Source of the DNA: an uncultured Saprospiraceae bacterium | Lineage (GTDB): Bacteria > Bacteroidota > Bacteroidia > Chitinophagales > Saprospiraceae | Direction of reading: 5' to 3' | DNA: 64,000 nt | Assembly: GCA_937921825.1 (NCBI GenBank) | Contig: CAKZVK010000025.1 | Coordinates: forward strand, 1 to 64,000 | Part shown: in pieces, positions 1-9,509 of the stretch | Layout: every line of letters begins with the position of its first letter | Position numbering within the stretch: position 1 is the stretch's first letter | Notes under the pieces: model-generated | The model's database searches: none | Told to the model about the DNA's origin: nothing | What the model saw: only the letters and a program-made list of their open reading frames with translations | Translations under genes and position numbers: made by a program

Positions 1-113
1 AAGGAGAGAATGTACTGACAGTAAGTAACGAGAAGTTAACAACAGGCGTAGTATACTACAAGCTCGAGACAGGCGAGTATACTGCAACTAAACATATGAT
101 TGTGATTGAGTAA
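1..113 (+). CDS. C-terminal end of a T9SS-exported protein (partial)
   Basis: An open frame enters from the left edge (codons in phase with base 3) and stops with TAA at 111-113. The visible 36 residues resemble the last strands of a type A type IX sorting domain: a G-E-N-V-L-T-V start, then a T-G-V-V-Y-Y-K-L-E-T-G-E-Y strand pair and a basic, hydrophobic end (KHMIVIE). Such tails direct proteins through the SprA pore and are usually cleaved at the cell surface. The rest of the gene lies outside the window, so its function cannot be named. A strong terminator follows at 194-225. Confidence 0.7.
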   Translation, partial: GENVLTVSNEKLTTGVVYYKLETGEYTATKHMIVIE

Positions 114-193
114 TCATTTATTTGATACTAGATTAGAAATATCTTGGGTGAGATCGAGTTATTAATTACTAATCTAGAAAAATCAAATTCGTC

Positions 194-225
194 AAAGATC
201 GGCTAGAAATAGCCGATCTTTTTTT
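194..225 (+). terminator. Rho-independent terminator
   Basis: A perfect 12-bp stem (194-205 with 210-221, sequence AAAGATCGGCTA and its complement) closes a GAAA tetraloop and runs into a T tract to 225. It lies about 80 bp after the stop of the partial T9SS cargo gene and ends that transcript. Confidence 0.9.
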
Positions 226-335
226 GTTTGATTGCCAACTGATGTTTAGTAGAGAAGACTAGTAGAATTAATTTGCCCTTCCATCGCTTTATTTAAAATG
301 AATTTTCTTATCCTTGAATCTTTAATATCAATATA

Positions 336-1631
336 ATGAAGCTAATCTTTACTTTCTGTGCGATCTTAATGAGTGCTTTAGTGGTAGCTCAATCTGAACT
401 AGAAACTCGACTCTTTGAGTTGCCAGACGTCATCTTTAATAAAATAGATACGCCAGAAGGGTATGAAGCCGCTTATGAGTTAAAGATAAAGCAGCCCTTA
501 GATCATAAGAATCCAGACTTAGGGCATTTCTACCAAAGAGTCTTTTTAAGTCATAGATCTTATGATGCACCGACGGCTATAATTACTAACGGATATGGTA
601 GACCGACAAATACAATCACAGAAGTAGCAAAGTTAACTGGGGCCAATCAGATTAATGTCGAGCACAGGTATTTTTTGGAATCCAGTCCAGATTCCTTAGA
701 TTATGATTATTTGAATTTTGAGCAGGTGACGGCGGACTTGCATCATATCAATACTTTGTTCAGAGAACTGTATGACGGCAAGTGGATAAGTACGGGTATT
801 AGTAAGGGTGGGACGACGACTATTTTTTACAGATATTTTTATCCGGATGATGTGGATGTTTCTATCCCTTATGTAGCTCCGGTCAATCATAGTGATGAGG
901 ATTCACGTATCTATGAGTTCCTGGATAAGGTAGGCACAAAAGAATGTCGAAAAGATATCTATGAGTATCAAGTGAAAATGTTAGAAGATGCAGAGCTGAT
1001 GAAATCATACTTGAAGTGGTTTGCTAAAGGTCAGGGACTTGAGTTCTCTTACCTTAATCTAGATGAAGCTTATGAGTATGCGATTTTAGAATATCCTTTT
1101 TCTGTCTGGCAGTGGGGGACTGATTGCAATACGATTCCAGAACCTTCTGCTCCAGTGGACACCTTGATTCAGCATTTTGTAGATGTTGTCGGATTGGGGT
1201 TTTATTCTGATGCGACTATGGAGAGTTTTGGTTCACATTATTATCAGTCAGCCGAAGAGATGGGTTACTATGGTTTTGAAGTAGAGGAGTTTAAGGGCTT
1301 ACTAAAGTATGTAGGAACTCAAGGCAATCCGTCTGCTATTTTTACACCAGAAAAATTACCCGTACAATTCGATGGGACGCTTACCAATAAAGTTTTCAAA
1401 TGGACGCAGGAAACAGATCTTCCTTTTATCTATATCAATGGCGCTAATGATACTTGGTCAGCGACAGCTGTCCCTGAAGTTAAGAAGTCAGAATCCTTAT
1501 GGTTCTTTATGAAAGACAAGTCTCATGGAGATGCGAGGATCAAGAATATGACTGACATGAATAAAGATAAAGTAGTCACAAAACTGAAAGAATGGTTAGG
1601 GACAGAATTGAATACATCTTATCTGGAGTAG
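336..1631 (+). CDS. Secreted S37-family (PS-10 type) serine peptidase
   Basis: The 431-residue protein begins with a cleavable signal peptide (about residues 1-19, ending VVAQ). It matches peptidase family S37, known from the Streptomyces tripeptidyl aminopeptidase: an EHRYF motif at 109-113, the nucleophile elbow GISKGG with Ser156, and probable Asp372 (NGANDTW) and His397 (KSHGDA). The family removes N-terminal oligopeptides from extracellular proteins. Length fits the family. No T9SS tail is visible, so periplasmic or Sec-exported placement is inferred. It stands alone between a terminator and a 410-bp gap. Confidence 0.85.
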   Translation: MKLIFTFCAILMSALVVAQSELETRLFELPDVIFNKIDTPEGYEAAYELKIKQPLDHKNPDLGHFYQRVFLSHRSYDAPTAIITNGYGRPTNTITEVAKLTGANQINVEHRYFLESSPDSLDYDYLNFEQVTADLHHINTLFRELYDGKWISTGISKGGTTTIFYRYFYPDDVDVSIPYVAPVNHSDEDSRIYEFLDKVGTKECRKDIYEYQVKMLEDAELMKSYLKWFAKGQGLEFSYLNLDEAYEYAILEYPFSVWQWGTDCNTIPEPSAPVDTLIQHFVDVVGLGFYSDATMESFGSHYYQSAEEMGYYGFEVEEFKGLLKYVGTQGNPSAIFTPEKLPVQFDGTLTNKVFKWTQETDLPFIYINGANDTWSATAVPEVKKSESLWFFMKDKSHGDARIKNMTDMNKDKVVTKLKEWLGTELNTSYLE

Positions 1632-2041
1632 ATACTTTGGTAACAAGCAGATCCACTTGTAAAGTCCGAATTTTCAGGGTTGTCACATGACTAATTAGCT
1701 TTATTTGCTTATCTCTCCTGAGAGCTAAACTTCCAATTATTGCCTAAGATATGATAGGGTCTTAGAATTCTGTACTCCATCTTCATAGAAAGGTACCGCT
1801 AACTAAGTGTTCGTATAGACCAACCTAAATGTATAACTCCTTGCTGTAAAGTTACTTAGGCCCTTTTTTTATTAGCTTTTAGATTGCATATAGCCCATAG
1901 ATTTAATAATTTTCCTGATTATAGCGGTTAACATGAATCTTTTGCCAAAAATTCGTGTTTTATTGATGCTACAGCACCATTTTTACTAAGCTAAGAGGCT
2001 ATTTTGCCACGTTTTGATCAGATTAATCCGAGCAAAGATAT
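1632..2041. other. Intergenic region, 410 bp
   Basis: All six frames are broken by frequent stops and no RNA gene was recognised. The only structure seen is a weak terminator-like hairpin at 1824-1870. The last 100 bases should carry the promoter of the DUF4175 operon, but no clear TAnnTTTG box was found. Confidence 0.6.
1824..1870 (+). terminator. Possible weak terminator
   Basis: Two short paired arms (CCTAA 1824-1828 with TTAGG 1856-1860; TAACT 1834-1838 with AGTTA 1850-1854) are followed by CCC and seven T. The stem is interrupted, so this may be fortuitous. It would end the S37 peptidase transcript about 200 bp after its stop. Confidence 0.3.
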
Positions 2042-5000
2042 ATGAGTAATTACGATCTACTGATTCAAAAGCTTGATCAATTTATCCGAAAGTTCTACCT
2101 CAATCAATTAATTAGAGGTTTTCTATATACAACGGCTGTAGTCTTAGCCGCATTTATTCTTATTAATATTCTAGAGCATTACGCCTATTTCGAGCCTGGA
2201 ATGAGGAAGATTCTCTTCTTTGGTTTCATAGGCTTGTCATTAATCTCTACGGCTTATTGGATAGCTATACCTTTGATGAAATATTTCAGCTTGGGTAAGA
2301 CCATTGATCATGAGCAAGCCGCAGGTATTATCGGTGACCACTTCGGAGATGTAAAAGATAGACTGCTCAATATCCTACAGCTCAAGAAGCAAGCTACTGG
2401 AAGCAGGAGTACAGATCTAATCAATGCGAGTATCAACCAAAAAACAGAAGGCATCAAACTCGTTCCTTTCAAATCTGCTATCGATCTTGGAAAAAATAAG
2501 AAGTATTTACGATATGCCCTTCCTCCAGCTCTCATGTTACTGGTGATTCTTTTAGGTGCGCCAAGTTTGATCACTGAACCGACGCATCGATTAATTAACA
2601 ATGACTTACAGTTCGAAAGAGAAGCTCCTTTTCACTTTAGTACGAGCTCTAATAAATTGGATGTCGTCCAGTATGAGGATATTACTATCACTACTGAAGT
2701 AGATGGTTCGGCATTGCCAGGTGAAGTATTTATAGATGTAGATAATTTTCAATACCGAATGAAGAAAGTAGATGCTAAGACTTTTAGCTATACTTTCAAG
2801 AATGTCCAAAAGGATATTCTCTTTCATTTTTTTTCAGGACCGGTAAAGTCAACTGATCACGAGCTTAACGTATTACTTAAGCCTGACTTAGCAGAGTTTG
2901 ACCTCTACTTAGACTATCCTAATTATATAGGCCGTAAAGATGAACGTCTGAATAACATCGGGGATGTAGTCATTCCACAAGGGACGAACATTACTTGGAA
3001 TTTTATAGCAGATAATACGGATGCTGTAAAAATGAAATTTAGAAACTTAGGTACGACAACCGAGGCTAATAGAAAATCTGAAAATAGATTCTCAATAGCT
3101 AAGCGTATCATGAAAGATGATGTGTATAAAGTATACATCTCCAATGATGTGATCCCTAGTCCTGATTCTGTCAGTTATATGCTTAGTGTCTTACCTGACC
3201 AGCATCCAGAGATAGCCGTAGAATCTTTCGTGGACAGCCTAGAGAAAACAGTTACCTATTTTATAGGTAGCGCTTCTGATGATTATGGTCTGACTTCACT
3301 GACCTTTAACTATACAGTCACTAAGGCTAATGGATCTCAGAAGACAGAAAGCAAACTAATCAAGAAGCCCGCTTCTAGAGAGATACAATATGACCATACG
3401 TTTGATATAGCAGAGCTGGCATTGAAGCCAGGTGAGAAAGTGAGCTATTACTTTGAGGTAAAGGATAATGATGGCGTGAATGGTGCTAAGTCTGCTAAGA
3501 CCGCTGTCATGGAGTTTGAGAAGCCTACGGTAGAAGAATTCGAAGAGCAAGAGGATCTCAATGAGGAGGCTATAAAAGATAAGCTGAAGGAAGCCCTGAA
3601 GGAATCGAAGAAAATACAAGAGGAGCTGAAAAAGCTAAGAGAGAAAATGCTGCAAAAGCAGGAGCCTTCTTGGGAAGATAAGAAGGAGCTCGAAAAACTA
3701 ATGGAGCGACAGAAACAACTTCAAGAAGAGCTGAAACAAGCCAAGGAGAAGTTCGATGAGAATATGAAGAATCAGGAAGAGTTTTCTGAGCAAAAAGAAG
3801 ACATTCTTGAGAAGCAAGAAAAACTTCAGGAGTTATTCGAAGAAGCGCAGAATGACGAGACTCTAGAGCTTATGGAAAAGATCAAGGAGCTCATGGAAGA
3901 ACTCAATAAGGATGAGATGCTAGAGAGCATGGAGGAGATGCAGATGAACGAGGAAGAGATGGAGACAGAGATGGATAGGCTGATGGAGCTGTTCAAAAAT
4001 CTGGAGGTGGAGAAAGAGATGAAGGATATGATAGAGAAGTTAGAGGAGCTTGCTGAGAAGCAAGAAGAACTAGCAGAAGAAACTGAGAAAAAAGAAAAGT
4101 CTCAAGAAGAACTGAAAAAGGAACAAGAGGAGCTCAATAAGGAGATGGAGAAGATGGAAGAAGAAATGAAGGAGCTAGAAAAAAAGAATGAAGAGCTAGA
4201 GCGACCTAAGGAGATGGGAGAAGATAATGAGGAGCAGATGGATGATATCCAAGAGGATATGGAGCAAAGTCAGGAGAAAATGGAGAAGCAGGATAACCAA
4301 GGGGCTTCTAAAAAGCAGAAGCAGGCGGCCCAGAAAATGAAGAAGATGGCTGGTGGCATGTCAGCGTCTATGAAGGCTGGTGAGCAGGAGCAAATGGAAG
4401 AGGATATCAAAGCCCTGAGACAGCTCTTAGAGAATCTAGTAACACTATCCTTTGATCAGGAAGATCTGATTAATAATATCAAGAAGACTCAGATCAATAC
4501 GCCTAAGTATGTTAGACACATACAGGAACAGTTCAAGCTAAAGGATGACTTTAGATTAATCCAAGATAGTCTCGAAACACTGGCTAAGAGAAATGACAAA
4601 ATTCAAGGTTTTGTAACGGAGAAGGTTGTAGAGGTCAAGAATAACATAGTAGAAAGTATAGATCAGCTAGAGGAAAGGAAAAAGGCAGATGCCGAGACCA
4701 ACCAAAGACATACCATGAAGAATGTCAATGACTTGGCATTAATGTTGAGTGAGTCTATGGAGCAGATGCAACAGCAAATGTCTGGTATGATGTCAGGCAG
4801 CCAGATGTGTAATAAGCCTGGGGGTGCAGGAGGAAAGCCAGGAAATGTACCTATAGATAAGATTACACAAGGTCAGGGAGACCTGAATGAGCAGATGAAG
4901 AAGATGGCTGGCAAGCAAGGCGAGAAAGGAAAAGACGGAAAAGGAAAAGGTGGAGACGCTAAAGAGTTTGCTAAGGCTGCTGCTAGACAAGCCGCACTAC

Positions 5001-5380
5001 GAAGAGCCTTAGAAGGGCTGCAAAAAGAAAAAGCAGAGCAAGGCAAAGCCTCTCCAGAACTGCAGGAGATTATCGATGGAATGGATAAGATAGAAACTGA
5101 CTTGGTCAATAAAAGATTAGACAATCAATTATTGATAAGACAGCAAGAAATTCTAACGAGACTACTAGAAGCAGAGAAAGCTGATAAGCAAAGGGATAAA
5201 GACGAGAAGAGAAAAGCAGAGTCCGGTAAAGATTATAAAAAAGAATTACCACCTGCCTTGCAGGAGTATCTGAAGGAAAGAGAAGCTGAAACTGAGATGT
5301 ACAAAAAAGTATCTCCAGCGCTTAGACCATTTTACAAAAGATTAGTAGATGAATATTATAAAGCCCTAAAAAGTCAGTAG
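2042..5380 (+). CDS. DUF4175 family membrane-anchored protein
   Basis: This 1112-residue protein has the layout of Bacteroidota DUF4175 proteins: two N-terminal membrane segments (about 24-43 and 54-78), a third at about 157-173, an exported beta-rich region to about residue 510, and then a long, extremely charged coiled coil rich in Glu, Lys, Met and Gln (about 510-780). A Gly/Met/Lys-rich stretch follows (about 900-960) and a helical C-terminus. The molecular role is unknown. It heads an apparent operon with a small ATPase and ybeY, 55 bp upstream of the former. The low-complexity coiled coil makes homology searches noisy; the family call rests on the membrane layout, length and gene order. 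Confidence 0.8.
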   Translation: MSNYDLLIQKLDQFIRKFYLNQLIRGFLYTTAVVLAAFILINILEHYAYFEPGMRKILFFGFIGLSLISTAYWIAIPLMKYFSLGKTIDHEQAAGIIGDHFGDVKDRLLNILQLKKQATGSRSTDLINASINQKTEGIKLVPFKSAIDLGKNKKYLRYALPPALMLLVILLGAPSLITEPTHRLINNDLQFEREAPFHFSTSSNKLDVVQYEDITITTEVDGSALPGEVFIDVDNFQYRMKKVDAKTFSYTFKNVQKDILFHFFSGPVKSTDHELNVLLKPDLAEFDLYLDYPNYIGRKDERLNNIGDVVIPQGTNITWNFIADNTDAVKMKFRNLGTTTEANRKSENRFSIAKRIMKDDVYKVYISNDVIPSPDSVSYMLSVLPDQHPEIAVESFVDSLEKTVTYFIGSASDDYGLTSLTFNYTVTKANGSQKTESKLIKKPASREIQYDHTFDIAELALKPGEKVSYYFEVKDNDGVNGAKSAKTAVMEFEKPTVEEFEEQEDLNEEAIKDKLKEALKESKKIQEELKKLREKMLQKQEPSWEDKKELEKLMERQKQLQEELKQAKEKFDENMKNQEEFSEQKEDILEKQEKLQELFEEAQNDETLELMEKIKELMEELNKDEMLESMEEMQMNEEEMETEMDRLMELFKNLEVEKEMKDMIEKLEELAEKQEELAEETEKKEKSQEELKKEQEELNKEMEKMEEEMKELEKKNEELERPKEMGEDNEEQMDDIQEDMEQSQEKMEKQDNQGASKKQKQAAQKMKKMAGGMSASMKAGEQEQMEEDIKALRQLLENLVTLSFDQEDLINNIKKTQINTPKYVRHIQEQFKLKDDFRLIQDSLETLAKRNDKIQGFVTEKVVEVKNNIVESIDQLEERKKADAETNQRHTMKNVNDLALMLSESMEQMQQQMSGMMSGSQMCNKPGGAGGKPGNVPIDKITQGQGDLNEQMKKMAGKQGEKGKDGKGKGGDAKEFAKAAARQAALRRALEGLQKEKAEQGKASPELQEIIDGMDKIETDLVNKRLDNQLLIRQQEILTRLLEAEKADKQRDKDEKRKAESGKDYKKELPPALQEYLKEREAETEMYKKVSPALRPFYKRLVDEYYKALKSQ

Positions 5381-5435
5381 GAAAACAAAGACCATTTTTT
5401 TATCCCAATTTCATAATTTATCTAACCAACCACAC

Positions 5436-5840
5436 ATGCACCACGAGCTGATGCTAAAAATAAAATCTACTCCCTGTCAGGTAAGCTGTATAGAAACCTA
5501 TGTTGCAAATCTGCGAAAGACCTGTAAGCTGACGCAAGAAGTCTATGACAATATCTTGATCTCTCTCACCGAAGCTGTAAATAATGCTATCATACACGGC
5601 AACAAAAAGGATGAAAGTAAATACGTCCGAGTTAATTGTGTAGAGAAAAAGCAAGAAGTCGTTATAAGAATTTCGGATGAGGGTAGAGGTTTCAATCCCC
5701 ATGATGTAGTCGATCCCACCTTGCCTCAGAACTTAGAATGCTGTGGAGGTAGAGGCGTCTTTATAATGAAACAACTGTCTGATAAAATTAGTTTTTTAGA
5801 TAGCGGCAGGACGGTAGAGATGCACTTTAAGTTGGCTTGA
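5436..5840 (+). CDS. Anti-sigma-type histidine-kinase-like ATPase (RsbW/SpoIIAB family)
   Basis: A 134-residue stand-alone HATPase_c_2 domain. The N box is seen as EAVNNAIIHGN (about 48-58), the G1 box as DEGRGFNP (about 79-86) and the G2 box as GGRGVFIM (about 103-110). Proteins of this size either phosphorylate an anti-anti-sigma factor or bind a sigma factor; no STAS partner or sigma gene lies beside it here. It sits between the DUF4175 gene and ybeY, only 12 bp before the latter, which suggests co-transcription. The specific target is unknown. Confidence 0.8.
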   Translation: MHHELMLKIKSTPCQVSCIETYVANLRKTCKLTQEVYDNILISLTEAVNNAIIHGNKKDESKYVRVNCVEKKQEVVIRISDEGRGFNPHDVVDPTLPQNLECCGGRGVFIMKQLSDKISFLDSGRTVEMHFKLA

Positions 5841-5852
5841 TCTTATTGAGGT

Positions 5853-6287
5853 TTGACAACTCCTGAATCACAAATTACCTTTGAAGTTCACGAACTAGAT
5901 TTCGCATTAGAAGATTCTTCTGATCTCAATGATTGGCTGCTAGCTATAGCCAGAGAAGAAGAGAGAGCTATCAGTCAGTTAGAGTATATCTTTTGTTCTG
6001 ACGAGTACTTACTGGAACTCAATAAAAAATACCTTTCCCACGATTACTATACAGATATATTGACTTTTCCCTTGCAAGAAAGTCCTCTAGAAGCAACTAT
6101 CTATATTAGTGTCGAAAGAGTGAAAGAAAATGCCCAACTTTATAAGACTAATTTTATTGATGAAATGCATAGGGTTATCGCCCATGGATTATTGCATCTC
6201 ATAGGATATAATGACAAGACACAAGATGATGAACAAAACATGCGACTTAAAGAAAATAGCTGTCTGGAAGAACGGACTTTTATCTAG
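5853..6287 (+). CDS. ybeY: Endoribonuclease YbeY (16S rRNA maturation factor)
   Basis: YbeY is a metal-dependent RNase needed for 16S rRNA 3'-end maturation and ribosome quality control. The 144 residues end with the family signature H-G-L-L-H-L-I-G-Y-N-D. The first two His ligands are present, but the third, normally His in DH, is replaced by Asp-Lys, as I recall for other Bacteroidota. The start is TTG at 5853: an in-frame TGA lies at 5847-5849 and the next in-frame Met is deep inside the catalytic region. The 3' end overlaps the next gene's signal-peptide codons by about 59 bp in another frame. Confidence 0.88.
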   Translation: MTTPESQITFEVHELDFALEDSSDLNDWLLAIAREEERAISQLEYIFCSDEYLLELNKKYLSHDYYTDILTFPLQESPLEATIYISVERVKENAQLYKTNFIDEMHRVIAHGLLHLIGYNDKTQDDEQNMRLKENSCLEERTFI

Positions 6288-7947
6288 CTTATTTTTAATA
6301 GTCTTATCCAGCACTTTATTTGCTCAGGACCTCGTTCCAGCTTCTGTTTTCAAATCACAGGGTGGAATAGAGATTACTATAGATGATCATGATGTTGTAC
6401 AAGAAGTTTTACAACATGAGGGCATCACTGTAGATCATGGCTGTACGCATCATAAAGCAAAGTTGTATGTCACAAAGGAAGGCTACGAGTATCTGATAGA
6501 TAATAACTATGCATTTAATTATGTAGAAAGACCTCCAGTAGTTGTGGAGATGAGAGGGCCACAAGAAATATTTACCTATAAAGGAGACTGCATGCCTCCC
6601 ATGGATTATTATCCAACCTATGAAGGTTATGTGGCGATGATGAATGCCTTTGCTGAGCAGTACCCTGATTTATGTGAAGTTGTAAACATTGGTACTTTAG
6701 AAAGTGGAAGACAATTACTTGCAGCTCATATAGGCGATGACATCAATGAATCTGATAACGAGCCCAAAGTATTATACACCTCTACTATGCATGGTGATGA
6801 GACGGCTGGTTTTCCATTGATGCTCCAGTTGATAGATTATCTACTCTGTAATTATGATAATGATGATCAGATCAGACAACTATTAGATGAAGTAGATATA
6901 TACATTAATCCTTTGGCCAATCCTGATGGAACTTATACAGACGATAATAGTACTGTGGATGGAGCCACAAGAAGAAATGCAAACTTTATTGATCTGAATA
7001 GAAATTATCCAGATCCTGAAGATGGGACTAACCCTGACAACAGAGCGACTCAGTTAGAGACAAAGTACTTTATTGATTTCGCAGAAGAAATAGGTTTTGA
7101 TCTATCTTGTAATATTCATGGTGGAGCAGAAGTGGTCAACTATCCGTGGGATACTTGGGCAAAGACAAGTGCAGATGAATCATGGTGGGTAGAGACTTGT
7201 AGAGAATTTGCTGATTCTTGTCAGATCAATAGTGTAGGCAATTATATGACGGACTATTATGACGGTATCACGAATGGCTACGACTGGTATGAGGTCAATG
7301 GAGGTCGACAAGATAATATGATCTACTTCTATAGAGGAAGAGAGATGACCTTAGAGATTAGCGGGAGAAAACTCTTGAATTCAGACCGTCTGCCAGAACA
7401 CTGGGAAGCGAATAGAGGCGCTTTTATTTCATATATCAAGTCCGCCACCTATGGACTAAAGGGTACGATCAAAGATTGTGAAACGGGAGAGCCCATCGTT
7501 GCAGAAGTTTTTCTAGAAGGCCATGATAGAGATAATTCATCTGTCTTTTCGGATGCAAGACTAGGTAATTATTTTAGATTCTTAGATGATGGAGTTTATT
7601 CAGTAAGGTATACCGCTGAAGGCTATGATACTGTATATAGGTCAGTAACAATATTTGATGATGCCGTACATATAGAAGACATAGAACTTTGCGCTTTTTC
7701 TTCTTCTGTATCCGATAGCGCCTTAGAGCAACTGATCTTGAATCTAAATGGGGATAGGCTCTATATCTCTGGAGCGGCTCAGATTCCTAATTTGAATGTC
7801 AGCATTTATTCAGCAGAGGGCAGAGTCCTGCGCTCTAATAAAGAAGGTACTCCGATGATAGACCTTGGAGAGTTGGCATCCGCAGTCTACTATGTAAAAT
7901 TAGAAGCAAACAATAAATCCATCACACGTCCAATTGTAAAACAATAA
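6229..7947 (+). CDS. Secreted M14 zinc carboxypeptidase with T9SS tail
   Basis: Metallocarboxypeptidase that removes C-terminal residues from peptides. Numbered from the ATG at 6229 (572 residues): signal peptide to about residue 33 (TLFAQ), zinc ligands H188 and E191 in MHGDE, substrate-binding NRNYPDP near 258-264, third ligand H298 in NIHGG, and catalytic E377 in TLEIS. A carboxypeptidase regulatory-like beta domain follows (about 405-480) and then a type IX sorting tail ending in a YYVKLE strand and RPIVKQ. Earlier in-frame ATGs at 6211 and 6226 also exist; 6229 gives the most compact signal peptide. It overlaps ybeY and is 3 bp from the next gene. Confidence 0.85.
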   Translation: MNKTCDLKKIAVWKNGLLSSLFLIVLSSTLFAQDLVPASVFKSQGGIEITIDDHDVVQEVLQHEGITVDHGCTHHKAKLYVTKEGYEYLIDNNYAFNYVERPPVVVEMRGPQEIFTYKGDCMPPMDYYPTYEGYVAMMNAFAEQYPDLCEVVNIGTLESGRQLLAAHIGDDINESDNEPKVLYTSTMHGDETAGFPLMLQLIDYLLCNYDNDDQIRQLLDEVDIYINPLANPDGTYTDDNSTVDGATRRNANFIDLNRNYPDPEDGTNPDNRATQLETKYFIDFAEEIGFDLSCNIHGGAEVVNYPWDTWAKTSADESWWVETCREFADSCQINSVGNYMTDYYDGITNGYDWYEVNGGRQDNMIYFYRGREMTLEISGRKLLNSDRLPEHWEANRGAFISYIKSATYGLKGTIKDCETGEPIVAEVFLEGHDRDNSSVFSDARLGNYFRFLDDGVYSVRYTAEGYDTVYRSVTIFDDAVHIEDIELCAFSSSVSDSALEQLILNLNGDRLYISGAAQIPNLNVSIYSAEGRVLRSNKEGTPMIDLGELASAVYYVKLEANNKSITRPIVKQ

Positions 7948-7950
7948 TTC

Positions 7951-8841
7951 ATGGCTATAAGGAATCTCAGTCTTATTCTTTTGCTTTCATGCTTTGCTTG
8001 TTTTCTTACAGCCCAGAATTTTGACAAGGTTAGAATAAAACCGATTAAGGTAACGGAGGACATTTATATGTTAGTAGGAGCAGGAGGAAATATTGGTCTC
8101 TTTCTAGGAGCTGAAGGTACGGTGATGATAGATGACCAGTTTGCACCACTAGCGCCCAAGATTTCTGCGGTCATAGATTCATTAGCTGATACTAATATTA
8201 AGTATCTTATTAATACACATTGGCATGGAGACCATACTGGTGGTAATATGGCCTTTGCTGAGAAAGGCGCTACCATAGTCGCTCATGATAATGTCAGAGA
8301 GCGACTATCAAAGCAGCAGATACGACCCTTCGGTAGGAGCACAGAAGCTGCTCCTGAGATGGCTTGGCCTAAGCTGACCTTCAGTGAAAGTATGTCAGTC
8401 CATATCAATGGAGAATCTATCCAGCTTATACATCATCATAATGCACATACAGATGGAGATGCTTTTGTCTATTTTCCATCTTATAATGTACTGCATATGG
8501 GCGATTGTTTTTTTAGATCTCGTTTTCCTTATGTGGATGTAGACATGGGCGGTACACCAGACGGCATCATAGCCGCAGTAGAGGCTGCATTGATGATCAG
8601 TGATGAGGATACTAAAATCATACCTGGTCATGGCGATCTGTCTGACAAGGAAGATCTATCCACCTATCATCAAATGCTGATGATAATGCGGGATCGCATA
8701 AAGCGCGAACTTAAAAATGGAACTGCGATGGAAGACTTGGATATAGCAGGTTTATCTAAGGGTTTCGAAGAATGGGGTACAGGATTTATATCTGCTGATA
8801 AATTTGTCAAGATGCTATATAAGTTCTACTCAGAGGAGTAA
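7951..8841 (+). CDS. Exported metallo-beta-lactamase-fold hydrolase
   Basis: The 296-residue protein starts with a signal peptide (to about residue 22, LTAQN). The zinc-binding HWHGDH motif is at 90-95, followed by a His/Asp site in AHTDGD, then HMGDC and PGHGD, which together form the dinuclear site of the MBL fold. It resembles periplasmic glyoxalase-II-like or B3-like proteins rather than a proven beta-lactamase, and its substrate cannot be deduced. It follows the M14 peptidase by 3 bp and is probably translated from the same message. Confidence 0.82.
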   Translation: MAIRNLSLILLLSCFACFLTAQNFDKVRIKPIKVTEDIYMLVGAGGNIGLFLGAEGTVMIDDQFAPLAPKISAVIDSLADTNIKYLINTHWHGDHTGGNMAFAEKGATIVAHDNVRERLSKQQIRPFGRSTEAAPEMAWPKLTFSESMSVHINGESIQLIHHHNAHTDGDAFVYFPSYNVLHMGDCFFRSRFPYVDVDMGGTPDGIIAAVEAALMISDEDTKIIPGHGDLSDKEDLSTYHQMLMIMRDRIKRELKNGTAMEDLDIAGLSKGFEEWGTGFISADKFVKMLYKFYSEE

Positions 8842-8862
8842 GATCATCCTAAGCAATAATCT

Positions 8863-9468
8863 ATGAACTCTAAAATTCTTCTGGCGACACTTTTCTTCAC
8901 TATTGGTTTTGCATTTCAAAATTGTGGTGATGGCTTAAATTGTGATTTTGGACCAGTACCAGATTATTTTGATGTGCAAGGAATGTCATTATCACATTGG
9001 AATACAGACAGACAGCAAATTGATTCTCTTCAGATAGACTTTAATGAGTATGGGTATTTAGTTACCAGATTTGATGTAGAGTATATTGCTATGCAAGAAC
9101 CTCCTGCTTCTGGATTTTCTCTTATAAGTGTGGTGTATGGATGCACACCTCCTGAACCGGGACAACTTGGGTCCAAGGAAGAATCATTTGAGAATATTTC
9201 TGTAGTGACACTAAGGGACTATGATGAAAATCATTTTGCTGGTGATACTATTAATGATCTAATTGAGCTTGTTGATATCTATGATGGTAGTCTGGGAGAT
9301 TTAGATAACTTTTTGCTTCAGGATGAGAAAGGGGTTCTTAATGAGTTTCTATTATTTTCATTGAAATCTTCACCCACCTTGAATCAAGAGTTTCAAGCAG
9401 AAGTGACCATAGAGCTTTCTACTGGAGAAAAGTATAAAGAACTCAGTGAGGTTGTGAATTTTAATTAG
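8863..9468 (+). CDS. Small exported protein of unknown function (DUF5034-like)
   Basis: A 201-residue protein with a hydrophobic N-terminus (residues 4-18) and a Cys at 21, but no proper lipobox. The mature part looks beta-rich, with a G-C-x-P-P-E-P-G-x-x-G-S-K-E segment followed by alternating strands. This pattern recalls small Bacteroidota lipoproteins of the DUF5034 type, a weak memory-based match. It lies 21 bp after the MBL gene, probably as the operon's last member. No catalytic motif is visible. Confidence 0.6.
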   Translation: MNSKILLATLFFTIGFAFQNCGDGLNCDFGPVPDYFDVQGMSLSHWNTDRQQIDSLQIDFNEYGYLVTRFDVEYIAMQEPPASGFSLISVVYGCTPPEPGQLGSKEESFENISVVTLRDYDENHFAGDTINDLIELVDIYDGSLGDLDNFLLQDEKGVLNEFLLFSLKSSPTLNQEFQAEVTIELSTGEKYKELSEVVNFN

Positions 9469-9509
9469 ACGTTCCAAAAAGTTACTAGGAAAAGCTAATA
9501 CTTTTTTCA

